Assembly (NCBI GenBank): GCA_003460745.1
Contig: QTVU01000040.1
Span: forward strand, 1 to 24,739
Direction of reading: 5' to 3'
Source of the DNA: Firmicutes bacterium AM55-24TS
GTDB lineage: Bacteria; Bacillota; Clostridia; UBA1381
DNA length: 24,739 bases
A program made the position numbers and the translations under genes. Every line of letters starts with the position of its first letter. Position 1 is the first letter of the stretch. A model generated the notes under the pieces. It was given only the letters and a program-made list of their open reading frames with translations. It had not been told where the DNA came from and ran no database searches. Positions 16,048 through 22,996 of this stretch are shown piece by piece.

Positions 16048-16659
16048 TTAAATTCCTCCTGTTATTCCTGCCTCTTGCATTAATACTTTTGCTTTAGCAG
16101 GATCGTTTTTATAAATTTCTCCCTGTTTGGTAAGATTGAATGTGTCCTTTGCCCAAGGATTTACGTCTGAACTTCCGCCTCCGCCTTTTGGTGTATATGC
16201 TCCTCCTTTTTCGGCAAAAAGGTGTGAGTACGTCTTATCCTCCCTAAGCGGTTTAAGAATATCGTCCACACCGACAGGCTTGCCGTCTTTGTCGAATGTA
16301 AACTTGTCAATTCCGCCTTGCTTGTAAATAAGATAATCTGTATCTGTCACACCTGCTTTTGCAAGCTGTTCCTTTAAGGCAAACGTCTTAGCGATGTTCA
16401 ACGCATTTGTCTTGAGCGTTTCAATCTCTCCCTCATACTCTGTGATTTTCTTCTGCAATTCCTCATTGTCGGCATTGGATTGCTTAAGGTCATCAATGGT
16501 TTTGTTCGCCGTTTTAAGCTCTGTAACTTTGTCATTGAAAACATTTTTCGGTACTGCATACTTCGGAAATTCAGAGTTTACAGTCGACATCACTCCGTCA
16601 ATATCCAACTTGCCGTCCTCAATCTTTGCCTTTTCCAATATTGCCTTTAACCATTCCAT
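16048..16659 (-). CDS. capsid scaffolding protein (GP20 family)
   Basis: This 203-residue protein has the scaffold signature: a short N-terminal helix (MEWLKAILEKAKIEDGK), a long coiled coil at about 35-85 (VTELKTANKTIDDLKQSN, LQKKITEYEGEIETLK), then YLIYKQGGIDKFTF and a Gly-rich linker (PKGGGGSSDVNPWAKDTFN) before a C-terminal helical hook. It should bind the inside of the coat and leave before packaging. AAGGAGAG precedes the ATG, and the capsid ATG follows its stop by 1 nt. It is the first gene after the attenuator-like region at 16753-16857. Confidence 0.87.
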   Translation of the reverse strand: MEWLKAILEKAKIEDGKLDIDGVMSTVNSEFPKYAVPKNVFNDKVTELKTANKTIDDLKQSNADNEELQKKITEYEGEIETLKTNALNIAKTFALKEQLAKAGVTDTDYLIYKQGGIDKFTFDKDGKPVGVDDILKPLREDKTYSHLFAEKGGAYTPKGGGGSSDVNPWAKDTFNLTKQGEIYKNDPAKAKVLMQEAGITGGI

Positions 16660-16752
16660 TATTATCTCTCCTTAAATTAATTTTTTATTCAGGTGCGTTC
16701 CTGTAAAAAAAGCATTGTTCTTTATTCTCTGCAACACTTGAAAAAAGAGTAT

Positions 16753-16778
16753 AAAAAAAGCACCGTTTCATAGGTGCT
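16753..16778 (-). terminator. intrinsic terminator in front of the scaffold gene
   Basis: On the minus strand AGCACC / GGTGCT arms (16778-16773 and 16764-16759) with an 8-nt loop are followed by a run of seven T. It lies about 95 nt upstream of the scaffold ATG. The upstream arm begins inside the stop codon of a possible 8-codon leader, so translation of the leader could prevent the hairpin. Confidence 0.7.
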
Positions 16779-16803
16779 AAGGCGGTAAACCTCGTATATT
16801 CAC
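16777..16803 (-). CDS. possible 8-residue leader peptide
   Basis: A GTG at 16803 opens MNIRGLPP followed by TAG at 16779-16777. AAAGGAGAG is placed 8 nt upstream, as strong a ribosome binding site as those of the real genes. The stop codon overlaps the first arm of the terminator at 16753-16778. The ending Pro-Pro-stop would slow ribosomes. It is therefore a candidate attenuator leader rather than a gene with a working product. The frame is very short, so chance remains possible. Confidence 0.4.
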   Translation of the reverse strand: MNIRGLPP

Positions 16804-16829
16804 TTGTTCCACTCTCCTTTTTTGGTATC

Positions 16830-16857
16830 AAAAAAGCACGCCCAAAGACGTGCTTTT
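16830..16857 (-). terminator. intrinsic terminator after the 55-residue gene
   Basis: On the minus strand AAAAGCACG / CGTGCTTTT arms (16857-16849 and 16840-16832), with an 8-nt loop, run into T-rich sequence. It begins 11 nt after the stop of the small gene at 16869-17036, and together with the one at 16753-16778 it makes two terminators within about 100 nt between the MuF unit and the scaffold. From 16660 to 16868 no other gene is visible. Confidence 0.75.
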
Positions 16858-16868
16858 ATATTATTGTA

Positions 16869-17036
16869 TCAGCAAAAACTACTCGGCATATTCTTCTCGT
16901 GTTCTTCTATTTCTTTTGAAAATAGTTCCGTAAATTCGGCATGCAATCTTTTATATTCTTCTAAATCTCCTGCCTCATAAGCTTCATTAGCTTTTTTCAG
17001 CAATTCAGCTGTTTCCTTAGACGGATTCCACATCAT
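16869..17036 (-). CDS. 55-residue acidic helical protein, unidentified
   Basis: An ATG at 17036 with GAGAGG about 6 nt upstream opens MMWNPSKETAELLKKANEAY; the rest is one or two charged helices (EAGDLEEYKRLHAEF, FSKEIEEHEKN) ending SSFC. It begins 13 nt after the stop of the MuF-metallopeptidase gene and is followed at once by a terminator, so the two form a sub-unit of the late operon. I do not recognise the sequence. Its position immediately downstream of a possible MuF effector is where immunity genes lie, and its small acidic helical make-up would suit an inhibitor, but that is inference. It might instead be a small head accessory protein. Confidence 0.75.
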   Translation of the reverse strand: MMWNPSKETAELLKKANEAYEAGDLEEYKRLHAEFTELFSKEIEEHEKNMPSSFC

Positions 17037-17049
17037 GTCAAACACCTCT

Positions 17050-18717
17050 CTACATCAAACTCTTTATAACATTAATCAATAAATTTTTCAACTCATTATC
17101 ATTACCGACTATTGAAAAGCACTCCGCATATAACTCTTGTATCTTGCCCTTTCCATACTTCAAACTCGCATACTCGCTAATTTGTTTTTCTATACAGTTC
17201 GGATTGCTTTCCAAGTAACTCTTTAAACATTCAGACGTTTTAGACTTAATCAAATTTATACTTTGATTATAACTCAAATTATGCTTTTTGGCAATAGAAA
17301 TTACACAATTTTCAAAATATTTGTGTCCTATCTCGTGTAAATATGGTGCAAATTCTGTTTTGTTTGCAAACATTCCCATTTGTTCATTTACATACTTGAT
17401 AATGTCTTTAACAGTCATATATTTACCGTTTATGTACATTATATCCGTGCGTTTGTCGTAACCCGCAATAGCAGTCGGTTCAAAATTATTCAAATCAAAA
17501 TCAACTATCGCTACTTTTGGCATTTCTACCTTTCCGTCAATCGTTTTCTGTATAATACTCAAACTACGTTCGGCAAGTTTAATTGCTTTTTTATTCGCAA
17601 TATTCGTATCATCAACAAACATTTCAAACTGACTGTTTGTAATCGGATTTAGTTTGATTTTCTCCGTTGTACCGTTATTCATACTTATTTCGGCTTGTTT
17701 AACTTCGGTGCCGATTTTCGGATTTCTGTCACCGCCAAATGCCTTTGACATATAATCAATGTCATCTTGTTGTGTTTCCGCATCGTCATCTTGTTTTTCA
17801 TCTTCCGCAAAATATGCCGTTATTGTACCTCTGCAACGGGTATGAAACGGCGGAGCGGTTATACCTTGTTGATACTCGGAAAGTTTAAAATGCTTACCGT
17901 GCATACTTGCACATTCACTGCAAATATCACTGTCCAAATTCTCGTCAATCTCGTATTCTTCAAAGCCTGCGTCCTTTAGCGACTGCAATCTTGCGTCAAC
18001 CATAATATGCGTATATTCCGTCTGATACAATGCGGCGGCACGGCTTTTTGAAACATTCATTCTTGCAGAAATATTTTTAATCATTTTATCGGGACTGTCG
18101 CCCCTTGTTATGCCCTGTACAAGATTTGTATTAAGTTCTCTTAAAAGTTTCTGCTTATCGTTCCATATTCGGTCAGAGAAGTTACTTCCGTCAAGCCACT
18201 TTTCATACACTGCGTTTCGTACGGTTTCACTGTCAAACTTAGCAAAATTTACGTCACTGTCAAGCGAATCGGCTATATGTTTATGTGTTGTATAATATGT
18301 ATCACTGTACGCCTTTTCAAGTGACGTTGAAAATTTATCCTCCTGTTTTTGCTTCAAGAGTTCGACTTCTCCGCGCATTTGATATTTGAGTGCCTCCAAA
18401 CGGCTTACCCTTGAACGCATATACTCATTATCAAGCATTGTCGTCCACTTGCCGTCTGCGTTATCGAGTGCCTTTTCCCTAAACTCCTCAAGCGACATCT
18501 TAAAGCCTTTAAGTTCTTCACGACTTAACTGCTTTCGTGCCTCTGCCATATTGATACCGTTTTCACCCGCATACCTTGCGTAAAACGTTTCAATCTCTTT
18601 TTTTATGCCGTTTAAGGACCGTTCATACTCTTTTATAAGTTCGCGTTCTATATCATCGGCTTTCTGTGCGTGGATTTTTAAAAGCTCACTGTTCCTCTTC
18701 TTCCAATACTCGTTCAT
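17050..18717 (-). CDS. MuF-type minor head protein with C-terminal metallopeptidase domain
   Basis: Residues about 1-300 are a MuF/SPP1 gp7-like minor head protein: a long helical front half, then AALYQTEYTHIMVDARLQSL and the closing motif DSDICSECASMHG...PPFHTRCRGT (C266, C269, H292, C295). After an acidic Gln/Asp linker, residues about 335-555 form a separate domain with HEIGH at 461-465 and a downstream ELYAECFS (about 528-535), the arrangement of gluzincin zinc peptidases. Such tails are known on MuF polymorphic toxins of temperate phages. The frame opens with GTG at 18726, but GGTGG before the ATG at 18717 favours that start (555 residues). It overlaps the portal end by 32 nt. The tail half looks more AT-rich than the head half, suggesting domain acquisition. 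Confidence 0.88.
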   Translation of the reverse strand: MNEYWKKRNSELLKIHAQKADDIERELIKEYERSLNGIKKEIETFYARYAGENGINMAEARKQLSREELKGFKMSLEEFREKALDNADGKWTTMLDNEYMRSRVSRLEALKYQMRGEVELLKQKQEDKFSTSLEKAYSDTYYTTHKHIADSLDSDVNFAKFDSETVRNAVYEKWLDGSNFSDRIWNDKQKLLRELNTNLVQGITRGDSPDKMIKNISARMNVSKSRAAALYQTEYTHIMVDARLQSLKDAGFEEYEIDENLDSDICSECASMHGKHFKLSEYQQGITAPPFHTRCRGTITAYFAEDEKQDDDAETQQDDIDYMSKAFGGDRNPKIGTEVKQAEISMNNGTTEKIKLNPITNSQFEMFVDDTNIANKKAIKLAERSLSIIQKTIDGKVEMPKVAIVDFDLNNFEPTAIAGYDKRTDIMYINGKYMTVKDIIKYVNEQMGMFANKTEFAPYLHEIGHKYFENCVISIAKKHNLSYNQSINLIKSKTSECLKSYLESNPNCIEKQISEYASLKYGKGKIQELYAECFSIVGNDNELKNLLINVIKSLM

Positions 18718-20056
18718 TATGTCCACCCATTATATCGTCACTGTCGTCCTTTTCTTCCGCAATTCTCTCCATTTCCTTATCTGCGTCCTCAACAAACGGA
18801 TGACGTTCGATAATCGTGCGTTGAGATATAACACCAACGCTTTTTTGTGCTATATCCGCAAGTTCGGTGTCGTTTGAAACGCTTGTCCTTGTCCACGTCT
18901 GCGTGACATTTTCACAAGCGATACCGCTGTAATCGCATATCGCTTTGATGAGTTCTTCAAACCCACTCCTAAACTCCATTTCTGCCATACCGGCTTTGAG
19001 TTCAAGCAGTGAATACAAATATTTCAATGCCGTACCCGATGAATTACCGAAGTTCTGCGGATCGGGATCAATGCCCTTGCCTTGTTCAAAAATACTCTTG
19101 CGTGTCATTTGGAGCATTTTCTCTCTTGCCTCAACCGGAATATCAATCGTCAAAGTTGAAAGCCCTCCGCTTGCTCCGTCCTCCGAATCAAGCTTAATAG
19201 TCTTGTACTTCTTGAGCTGTGTCAAAAACTCCGAAAGGCTCTCGCCCTCATATCCGCTAAGCACGAATATAATCTCCTGTATATCTTCAAGGTCGTTTAT
19301 AAAACCGCTGTATGTCTTGTCATATGTATCAATAAGTCCTTTTATCGGTGTAAGGTCATCACGATGAAAGCCGTTATTGAAAAACGGAACAAACGGTACA
19401 CGTCCGAAGTTATGACTGTACACGTTACATACAGTTCCGTTTGTTTCAACGTCGTACACGTTGAACATATTATACATTTCAAGCCGTTCAAGACCGTCGC
19501 CAATCTTCTTACGGAATACACTGCATTCCTTATCTGTCCAATACTCATAAACATGATAAGTGTCACCGTTATCGTCAAGCTCTTGATATGTTCTGAAACA
19601 CGCCGTAAGTTCGTGTTCCAAAGTATCACTCCATATCGGTATAACTTGCTTGCTGTCTATAACGTCGTACTTAAATCCGTCATTATCCCAGTAGTGAATC
19701 CAACCCACACCCGCATTTGACGCATTTATTGCAAGTCTTGAACATATTTTCGTGTATCGACTGCCGAGTATATTGCTTATTTTCTCATTCGCCGATTTAT
19801 TCCCAACGTCAAATAACGGCGGCGATGTAAACATATATGCCGATTTTTGGTCTACAAGCAATCCGTGAAAATTAGACGGTATTCTGTTGTCCGCATTCCT
19901 CAAAGGTTTTTCGCCGTCACTGTGCGTCATATGCAGAATGTCATTATCGTTCAGATAATATCGTTCCGCCGTCTGCACTCTTGATATAAAACTTTCGTGT
20001 CCGGGTATATATTTCTTTATCAGTTTCTTTACTGTTTCCAAATCCAATTTTATCAC
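18686..20056 (-). CDS. xkdE: portal protein (SPP1 gp6-like)
   Basis: A 456-residue portal through which DNA enters and leaves the head. Seen motifs include ADNRIPSNFHGLLVDQKSAY near the N-terminus, NASNAGVGWIHYWDNDG, the RVPFVPFFNNGF turn and DTYDKTYSGFINDLEDIQEI, all usual for SPP1-type portals. FEQGKGIDPDPQNFGNSSG leads to the long crown helix. The acidic C-terminus (AEEKDDSDDIMGG, VLEEEEQ) is common. The start is a GTG at 20056 touching the terminase stop, or possibly the TTG at 20047 behind AGGTGA. The gene directly precedes the MuF protein, as in SPP1 and skin. Confidence 0.93.
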   Translation of the reverse strand: MIKLDLETVKKLIKKYIPGHESFISRVQTAERYYLNDNDILHMTHSDGEKPLRNADNRIPSNFHGLLVDQKSAYMFTSPPLFDVGNKSANEKISNILGSRYTKICSRLAINASNAGVGWIHYWDNDGFKYDVIDSKQVIPIWSDTLEHELTACFRTYQELDDNGDTYHVYEYWTDKECSVFRKKIGDGLERLEMYNMFNVYDVETNGTVCNVYSHNFGRVPFVPFFNNGFHRDDLTPIKGLIDTYDKTYSGFINDLEDIQEIIFVLSGYEGESLSEFLTQLKKYKTIKLDSEDGASGGLSTLTIDIPVEAREKMLQMTRKSIFEQGKGIDPDPQNFGNSSGTALKYLYSLLELKAGMAEMEFRSGFEELIKAICDYSGIACENVTQTWTRTSVSNDTELADIAQKSVGVISQRTIIERHPFVEDADKEMERIAEEKDDSDDIMGGHNERVLEEEEQ

Positions 20057-21445
20057 CTACTTTAAAATTGACAGTCCGCCTTTTTTCCTGTTCATCATCT
20101 CTGCAATACCTGTTGTTGCGTCGGGTGCGTCGTCGTGCTTGTTCTTGCCCTCACGCTGATATGTCGTCATCGCCTTATAGTATTCGGGAAAACGTATGTG
20201 CCAGTCGCAAGGAAAATATATATGCTCCATTACCCAAGTGCTGTTGGATAATATTCGTGCCTCTTTGTTATTGCTTTGGTGAAACCATTTCACCGTTGTA
20301 AAATTACTGCCGTATTTTTCGGCAAGGATTTCACGCACACGTCTTGCGAACGAACGTCCGCCGTTATTGCTTTCAATCTTTGCAAGGTTGACGTTGTTCT
20401 CGTATAATCTACGTGCCGTTTCACCCTCTGTAACCTCCATAGGCTCGTCGGTATAATACACGTCTATGACGTATACTTCTTTGCCGTATATACCGTATAT
20501 TATGTTGCAGAGATAGTCCGCACCTGTATCGGCGGTATCGCAATATGATTGTATTTGCGTAATCGGCGGTAAGCTGTCGTATGTTTTAAGCGTTGTGTAG
20601 AGTTTGCCTTGCAAATCAATCGGCTCTTGCTGATAATTCGCACTTGCTATGTCCGCACCCATTGCCTTAATCTTTAAGTCGTAACTGCTCCGTGACAAGA
20701 TTTCATCACATAGCATATTGCCGTCATCACAAACGGCTTTCATCGTGATTACTCTGTGAGATATGTTGTTGTCGCTGAAATACTCAATCGCACGTCCCGC
20801 AAGGTCGCCCGAAGCCCACCGTGTCATTATAATGATTATCTTGCCTTTTTCTTCAAGTCGTGAAAGCATTGTGTTCGTAAACCATTCCCAATGCTTTTCT
20901 TTGACTGTTTCGTTGTATGCCTCCTCGGCATTTTTGATAAGGTCGTCGATTATAAGTAAACTCGCTCCGAAACCTGTCGCAGTACCGGACGGCGATGTGG
21001 CAAGATAGTTGTTGTAACCGCCCTCAAGGCTCCATAAGTTCATCGCTCCGTCGCCTTGCTTTATTTTCACATTCGGAAATATGTCACTGTAAATAATCTT
21101 TTCCGTATCGGCTTTTTCCTCCTGTATCGCATTACGCACCGCTTTTGAAAAGGTGGTTGATAATGTTTCATTGTATGAGCCGGTCATTATTTTTTCGCTT
21201 TGATTTCTGCCGAGCACCCATTCGACAAACATTGACGCAGTACGGCTCTTGCCGTGACGCGGCGGTAAATTGATAATCAATGCGTTTTCGTCACTTTCGT
21301 AAAACGATTGCATTTCATTGCATAGTCTGACAAGAAATTCTCGCTCCGGCTTGTAGAATAACGGTGCGGTTAAATGGCAAAAATAAAAGAACTCGCGTCG
21401 TGCAAGTTCTTTCTTCGCCTCAAGCATTATTAAGTTTTTATCCAT
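20057..21445 (-). CDS. xtmB: terminase large subunit
   Basis: The packaging motor ATPase and nuclease. Walker A is LPPRHGKSR (about 60-68), Walker B LLIIDD (about 163-168) and motif III IIIIMTRW (about 204-210). The nuclease domain shows DTADTGADY (about 303-311), IESNNGG (about 358-364) and KHDDAPDA (about 437-444), giving acidic metal ligands. At 462 residues it is complete. The ATG at 21445 overlaps the end of the small subunit by 8 nt; a GTG just before it is the alternative. Its stop touches the portal start. Confidence 0.96.
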   Translation of the reverse strand: MDKNLIMLEAKKELARREFFYFCHLTAPLFYKPEREFLVRLCNEMQSFYESDENALIINLPPRHGKSRTASMFVEWVLGRNQSEKIMTGSYNETLSTTFSKAVRNAIQEEKADTEKIIYSDIFPNVKIKQGDGAMNLWSLEGGYNNYLATSPSGTATGFGASLLIIDDLIKNAEEAYNETVKEKHWEWFTNTMLSRLEEKGKIIIIMTRWASGDLAGRAIEYFSDNNISHRVITMKAVCDDGNMLCDEILSRSSYDLKIKAMGADIASANYQQEPIDLQGKLYTTLKTYDSLPPITQIQSYCDTADTGADYLCNIIYGIYGKEVYVIDVYYTDEPMEVTEGETARRLYENNVNLAKIESNNGGRSFARRVREILAEKYGSNFTTVKWFHQSNNKEARILSNSTWVMEHIYFPCDWHIRFPEYYKAMTTYQREGKNKHDDAPDATTGIAEMMNRKKGGLSILK

Positions 21446-21815
21446 CACCTATCAACTTCCTTAATTCGTCAGTCGTAAGATTTGCCATAGGATTGTTTAT
21501 GTCCATTGTGCCACTGTGCGTTATTTCCTGTTTCGGTGAAAATTCATCTTTGCATTTGCGTTCAAGATACCATAACGACAAATTAATATCACCTTTTTTT
21601 ATCCCGTGTGCAACGTTTAATTTCGACTTCATTTTGATATTGTCTTTTAGTAGCTCTTTTCGCTCCGAAAACTCCTTGTGTTTCTTGCAGTAATCGTATA
21701 ACGTGCTTACCGCTATATCCGCATAAATACAAGCCTCTCGGTCACTTAACCCCATTAAAAATCCCTCTTCGAGTTTTTGGACTGTCTCTTTCGTAATCTT
21801 TCTCGGTCTTGCCAT
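21438..21815 (-). CDS. xtmA: terminase small subunit
   Basis: A 125-residue DNA-recognition subunit. The N-terminal MARPRKITKETVQKLEEG and LSDREACIYADIAVSTLYDY form a helix-turn-helix; EFSERKELLKDNIKMKSKLN and INLSLWYLERKCKDEFSPK are the usual oligomerisation segment, ending in the short tail that contacts the large subunit. The ATG at 21815 is preceded by AGGAGGTG with 6 nt spacing, which decides it over an ATG at 21857; the latter would start in the terminator hairpin. A packaging (pac/cos) site cannot be identified. Confidence 0.93.
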   Translation of the reverse strand: MARPRKITKETVQKLEEGFLMGLSDREACIYADIAVSTLYDYCKKHKEFSERKELLKDNIKMKSKLNVAHGIKKGDINLSLWYLERKCKDEFSPKQEITHSGTMDINNPMANLTTDELRKLIGDG

Positions 21816-21840
21816 GAATTTCACCTCCTGTTTTTGGGTA

Positions 21841-21870
21841 TAGAAAAACACACCCAATTAGGTGTGTTTT
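21841..21870 (-). terminator. intrinsic terminator after the membrane-protein gene
   Basis: On the minus strand a perfect 10-bp stem, AAAACACACC / GGTGTGTTTT (arms 21870-21861 and 21854-21845), with a 6-nt loop is followed by TCTA. It starts 7 nt after the stop of the gene at 21877-22392 and ends 26 nt before the small-terminase ATG. It makes the membrane-protein gene a separate cassette. Confidence 0.75.
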
Positions 21871-21876
21871 GAATTT

Positions 21877-22392
21877 CTATTTTCTATCTCTCACTTCTAT
21901 GTAATATCTTTTAACTTTATCATTACATTCTACCGTTTGAAATTGCCGCTCATTAAGTATATCGTCTATGCACATTAAAGCTATTTTACATTGCTTACAT
22001 TTACATAATTTGTCCATCTTACTACCGTAACTACGGGCTAAACGAATCCAAGTTGGAATATTTATTATAATTATACAAACAAGTAAATATGAATTAAATC
22101 TCATATCTTCGCTTATATCCTTTGACAATGCTACACTTAAAGAGTTAAAAGTAAATATTGCAGCTGTCACGGATATTAATAAACTCGAAAAAGTTGATAT
22201 TGTATTAGTGTAATACATCGGATCATTATTTTTCATTTTCATACATTTTTTATTTTCTAACCTATACTTTTCATTTAAAAGTTCTTCTTCGGTCTTGTTC
22301 TTATAAAAATTCATCATTTCGGCTCTAAAAAGATTAGTTTCTTCATCATCTTCGGTTATATCTTTTATCGAATTTTTTTCTTTTTGGGACAT
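21877..22392 (-). CDS. unidentified protein with two membrane helices, likely moron
   Basis: I do not recognise this 171-residue protein. A charged helical N-terminus (about 1-58, EEELLNEKYRLENKKC) is followed by membrane helices at about 64-90 (SSLLISVTAAIFTF) and about 100-117 (SYLLVCIIIINIP). A cytoplasmic tail carries a CKCKQC cluster (130-135) and more cysteines at 141 and 156. It sits between the sigma-like regulator and the terminase with its own terminator and is strongly AT-rich, all pointing to an added gene not needed for virion assembly. Two-helix membrane proteins of this build occur among phage exclusion and defence effectors (for example SLATT domains), but no motif proves that. 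The ATG has GAGGTG 7 nt upstream. Confidence 0.75.
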   Translation of the reverse strand: MSQKEKNSIKDITEDDEETNLFRAEMMNFYKNKTEEELLNEKYRLENKKCMKMKNNDPMYYTNTISTFSSLLISVTAAIFTFNSLSVALSKDISEDMRFNSYLLVCIIIINIPTWIRLARSYGSKMDKLCKCKQCKIALMCIDDILNERQFQTVECNDKVKRYYIEVRDRK

Positions 22393-22416
22393 ATATCATC
22401 ACCTCGTATGATATAT
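22391..22416. promoter_or_regulatory. inverted repeat around the moron ribosome binding site
   Basis: ATATATCAT (22391-22399) and ATGATATAT (22408-22416) form a 9-bp inverted repeat with an 8-nt spacer that holds the GAGGTG ribosome binding site of the gene at 21877-22392. One arm enters the ATG. As RNA it would put the ribosome binding site in a loop; as DNA it could be an operator. Related ATGATA motifs lie at 22511 and 22539. Confidence 0.35.
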
Positions 22417-22539
22417 ACCCATAATATTACAACTTCAAACATTTTTTTTGATAATTTTTTTATATCTCCATTCCCACCAATTACACGAGATATTCACCCA
22501 TCATCTCACGATGATACACCGCTTATGTTACTTATTTCA

Positions 22540-22554
22540 TGATATACTATATCA
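22540..22554. promoter_or_regulatory. 15-bp palindrome at the end of the regulator gene
   Basis: TGATATACTATATCA is a perfect palindrome with a single central base. It overlaps the stop codon of the sigma-like gene and starts the 154-nt non-coding gap (22393-22546) before the membrane-protein gene. That gap contains no gene; a weak GAGAT...ATCTC repeat and two ATGATA(T/C)A copies are present. It may be an operator or part of a late promoter region. Confidence 0.35.
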
Positions 22555-22984
22555 CAGGTTCAATGTGACATTCAATGACATTCTTAATTTCAATCAGTGC
22601 GTTACCGTGCAAACGCAAAATATGTCTGTACCCGTAATTCATTTTACAAGCAATCATTTCCCATGTTTGAAAATTCAAATAGCGTAAAATTAACAGTGTC
22701 CGAAGTGTTGCGTCGTCGAGTTTATTCACGTTTTCCAAAATCTCTTTTTTAATCTCGTACAGTCTGTCAATGCGTTTATCTATCAATTCGGAATATGCCG
22801 CATAACTCACGAACTTATTCTCCGAAGTATTCACGTTTGATGTCTGCACCTTTTCACTGCCCGACTGAGCCACAGTGCTTGTTGCGTTTGTCAAAGCACG
22901 CTCCTGCTCCAAAATCAGTGCGTTAATCTCCTCGTCCGTCTTTCTCGCTCTCGAAAGCCATTCTTTACATTCTTTAATCGTCAA
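22547..22984 (-). CDS. sigma-4-like phage late regulator (DUF1492/ArpU-like)
   Basis: A 145-residue predicted DNA-binding protein. The C-terminal half (RTLLILRYLNFQTWEMIACK, then YRHILRLHGNALIEI) is a sigma-region-4-type helix-turn-helix with the pattern L-RY-x5-W-x-x-IA...RLHG-x-AL, as in DUF1492 proteins that lie before the terminase genes of Bacillota phages and activate late transcription. The N-terminus is a pair of charged helices with a Ser/Thr-rich linker. The start is TTG, 6 nt after GGGGGA, 10 nt after the helicase stop. It probably turns on the genes to its left. Confidence 0.85.
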   Translation of the reverse strand: MTIKECKEWLSRARKTDEEINALILEQERALTNATSTVAQSGSEKVQTSNVNTSENKFVSYAAYSELIDKRIDRLYEIKKEILENVNKLDDATLRTLLILRYLNFQTWEMIACKMNYGYRHILRLHGNALIEIKNVIECHIEPVI

Positions 22985-22996
22985 ATCAATTCCCCC

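Noticed and set aside
21877..22392. Holin or antiholin function for the two-helix membrane protein
   Set aside because: It has long charged cytoplasmic parts and lies far from the lysis genes, where a complete holin-endolysin pair already exists.
22393..22546. CRISPR-like or tandem repeats in the gap between regulator and moron
   Set aside because: Only short degenerate ATGATA words; no regular repeat-spacer structure.
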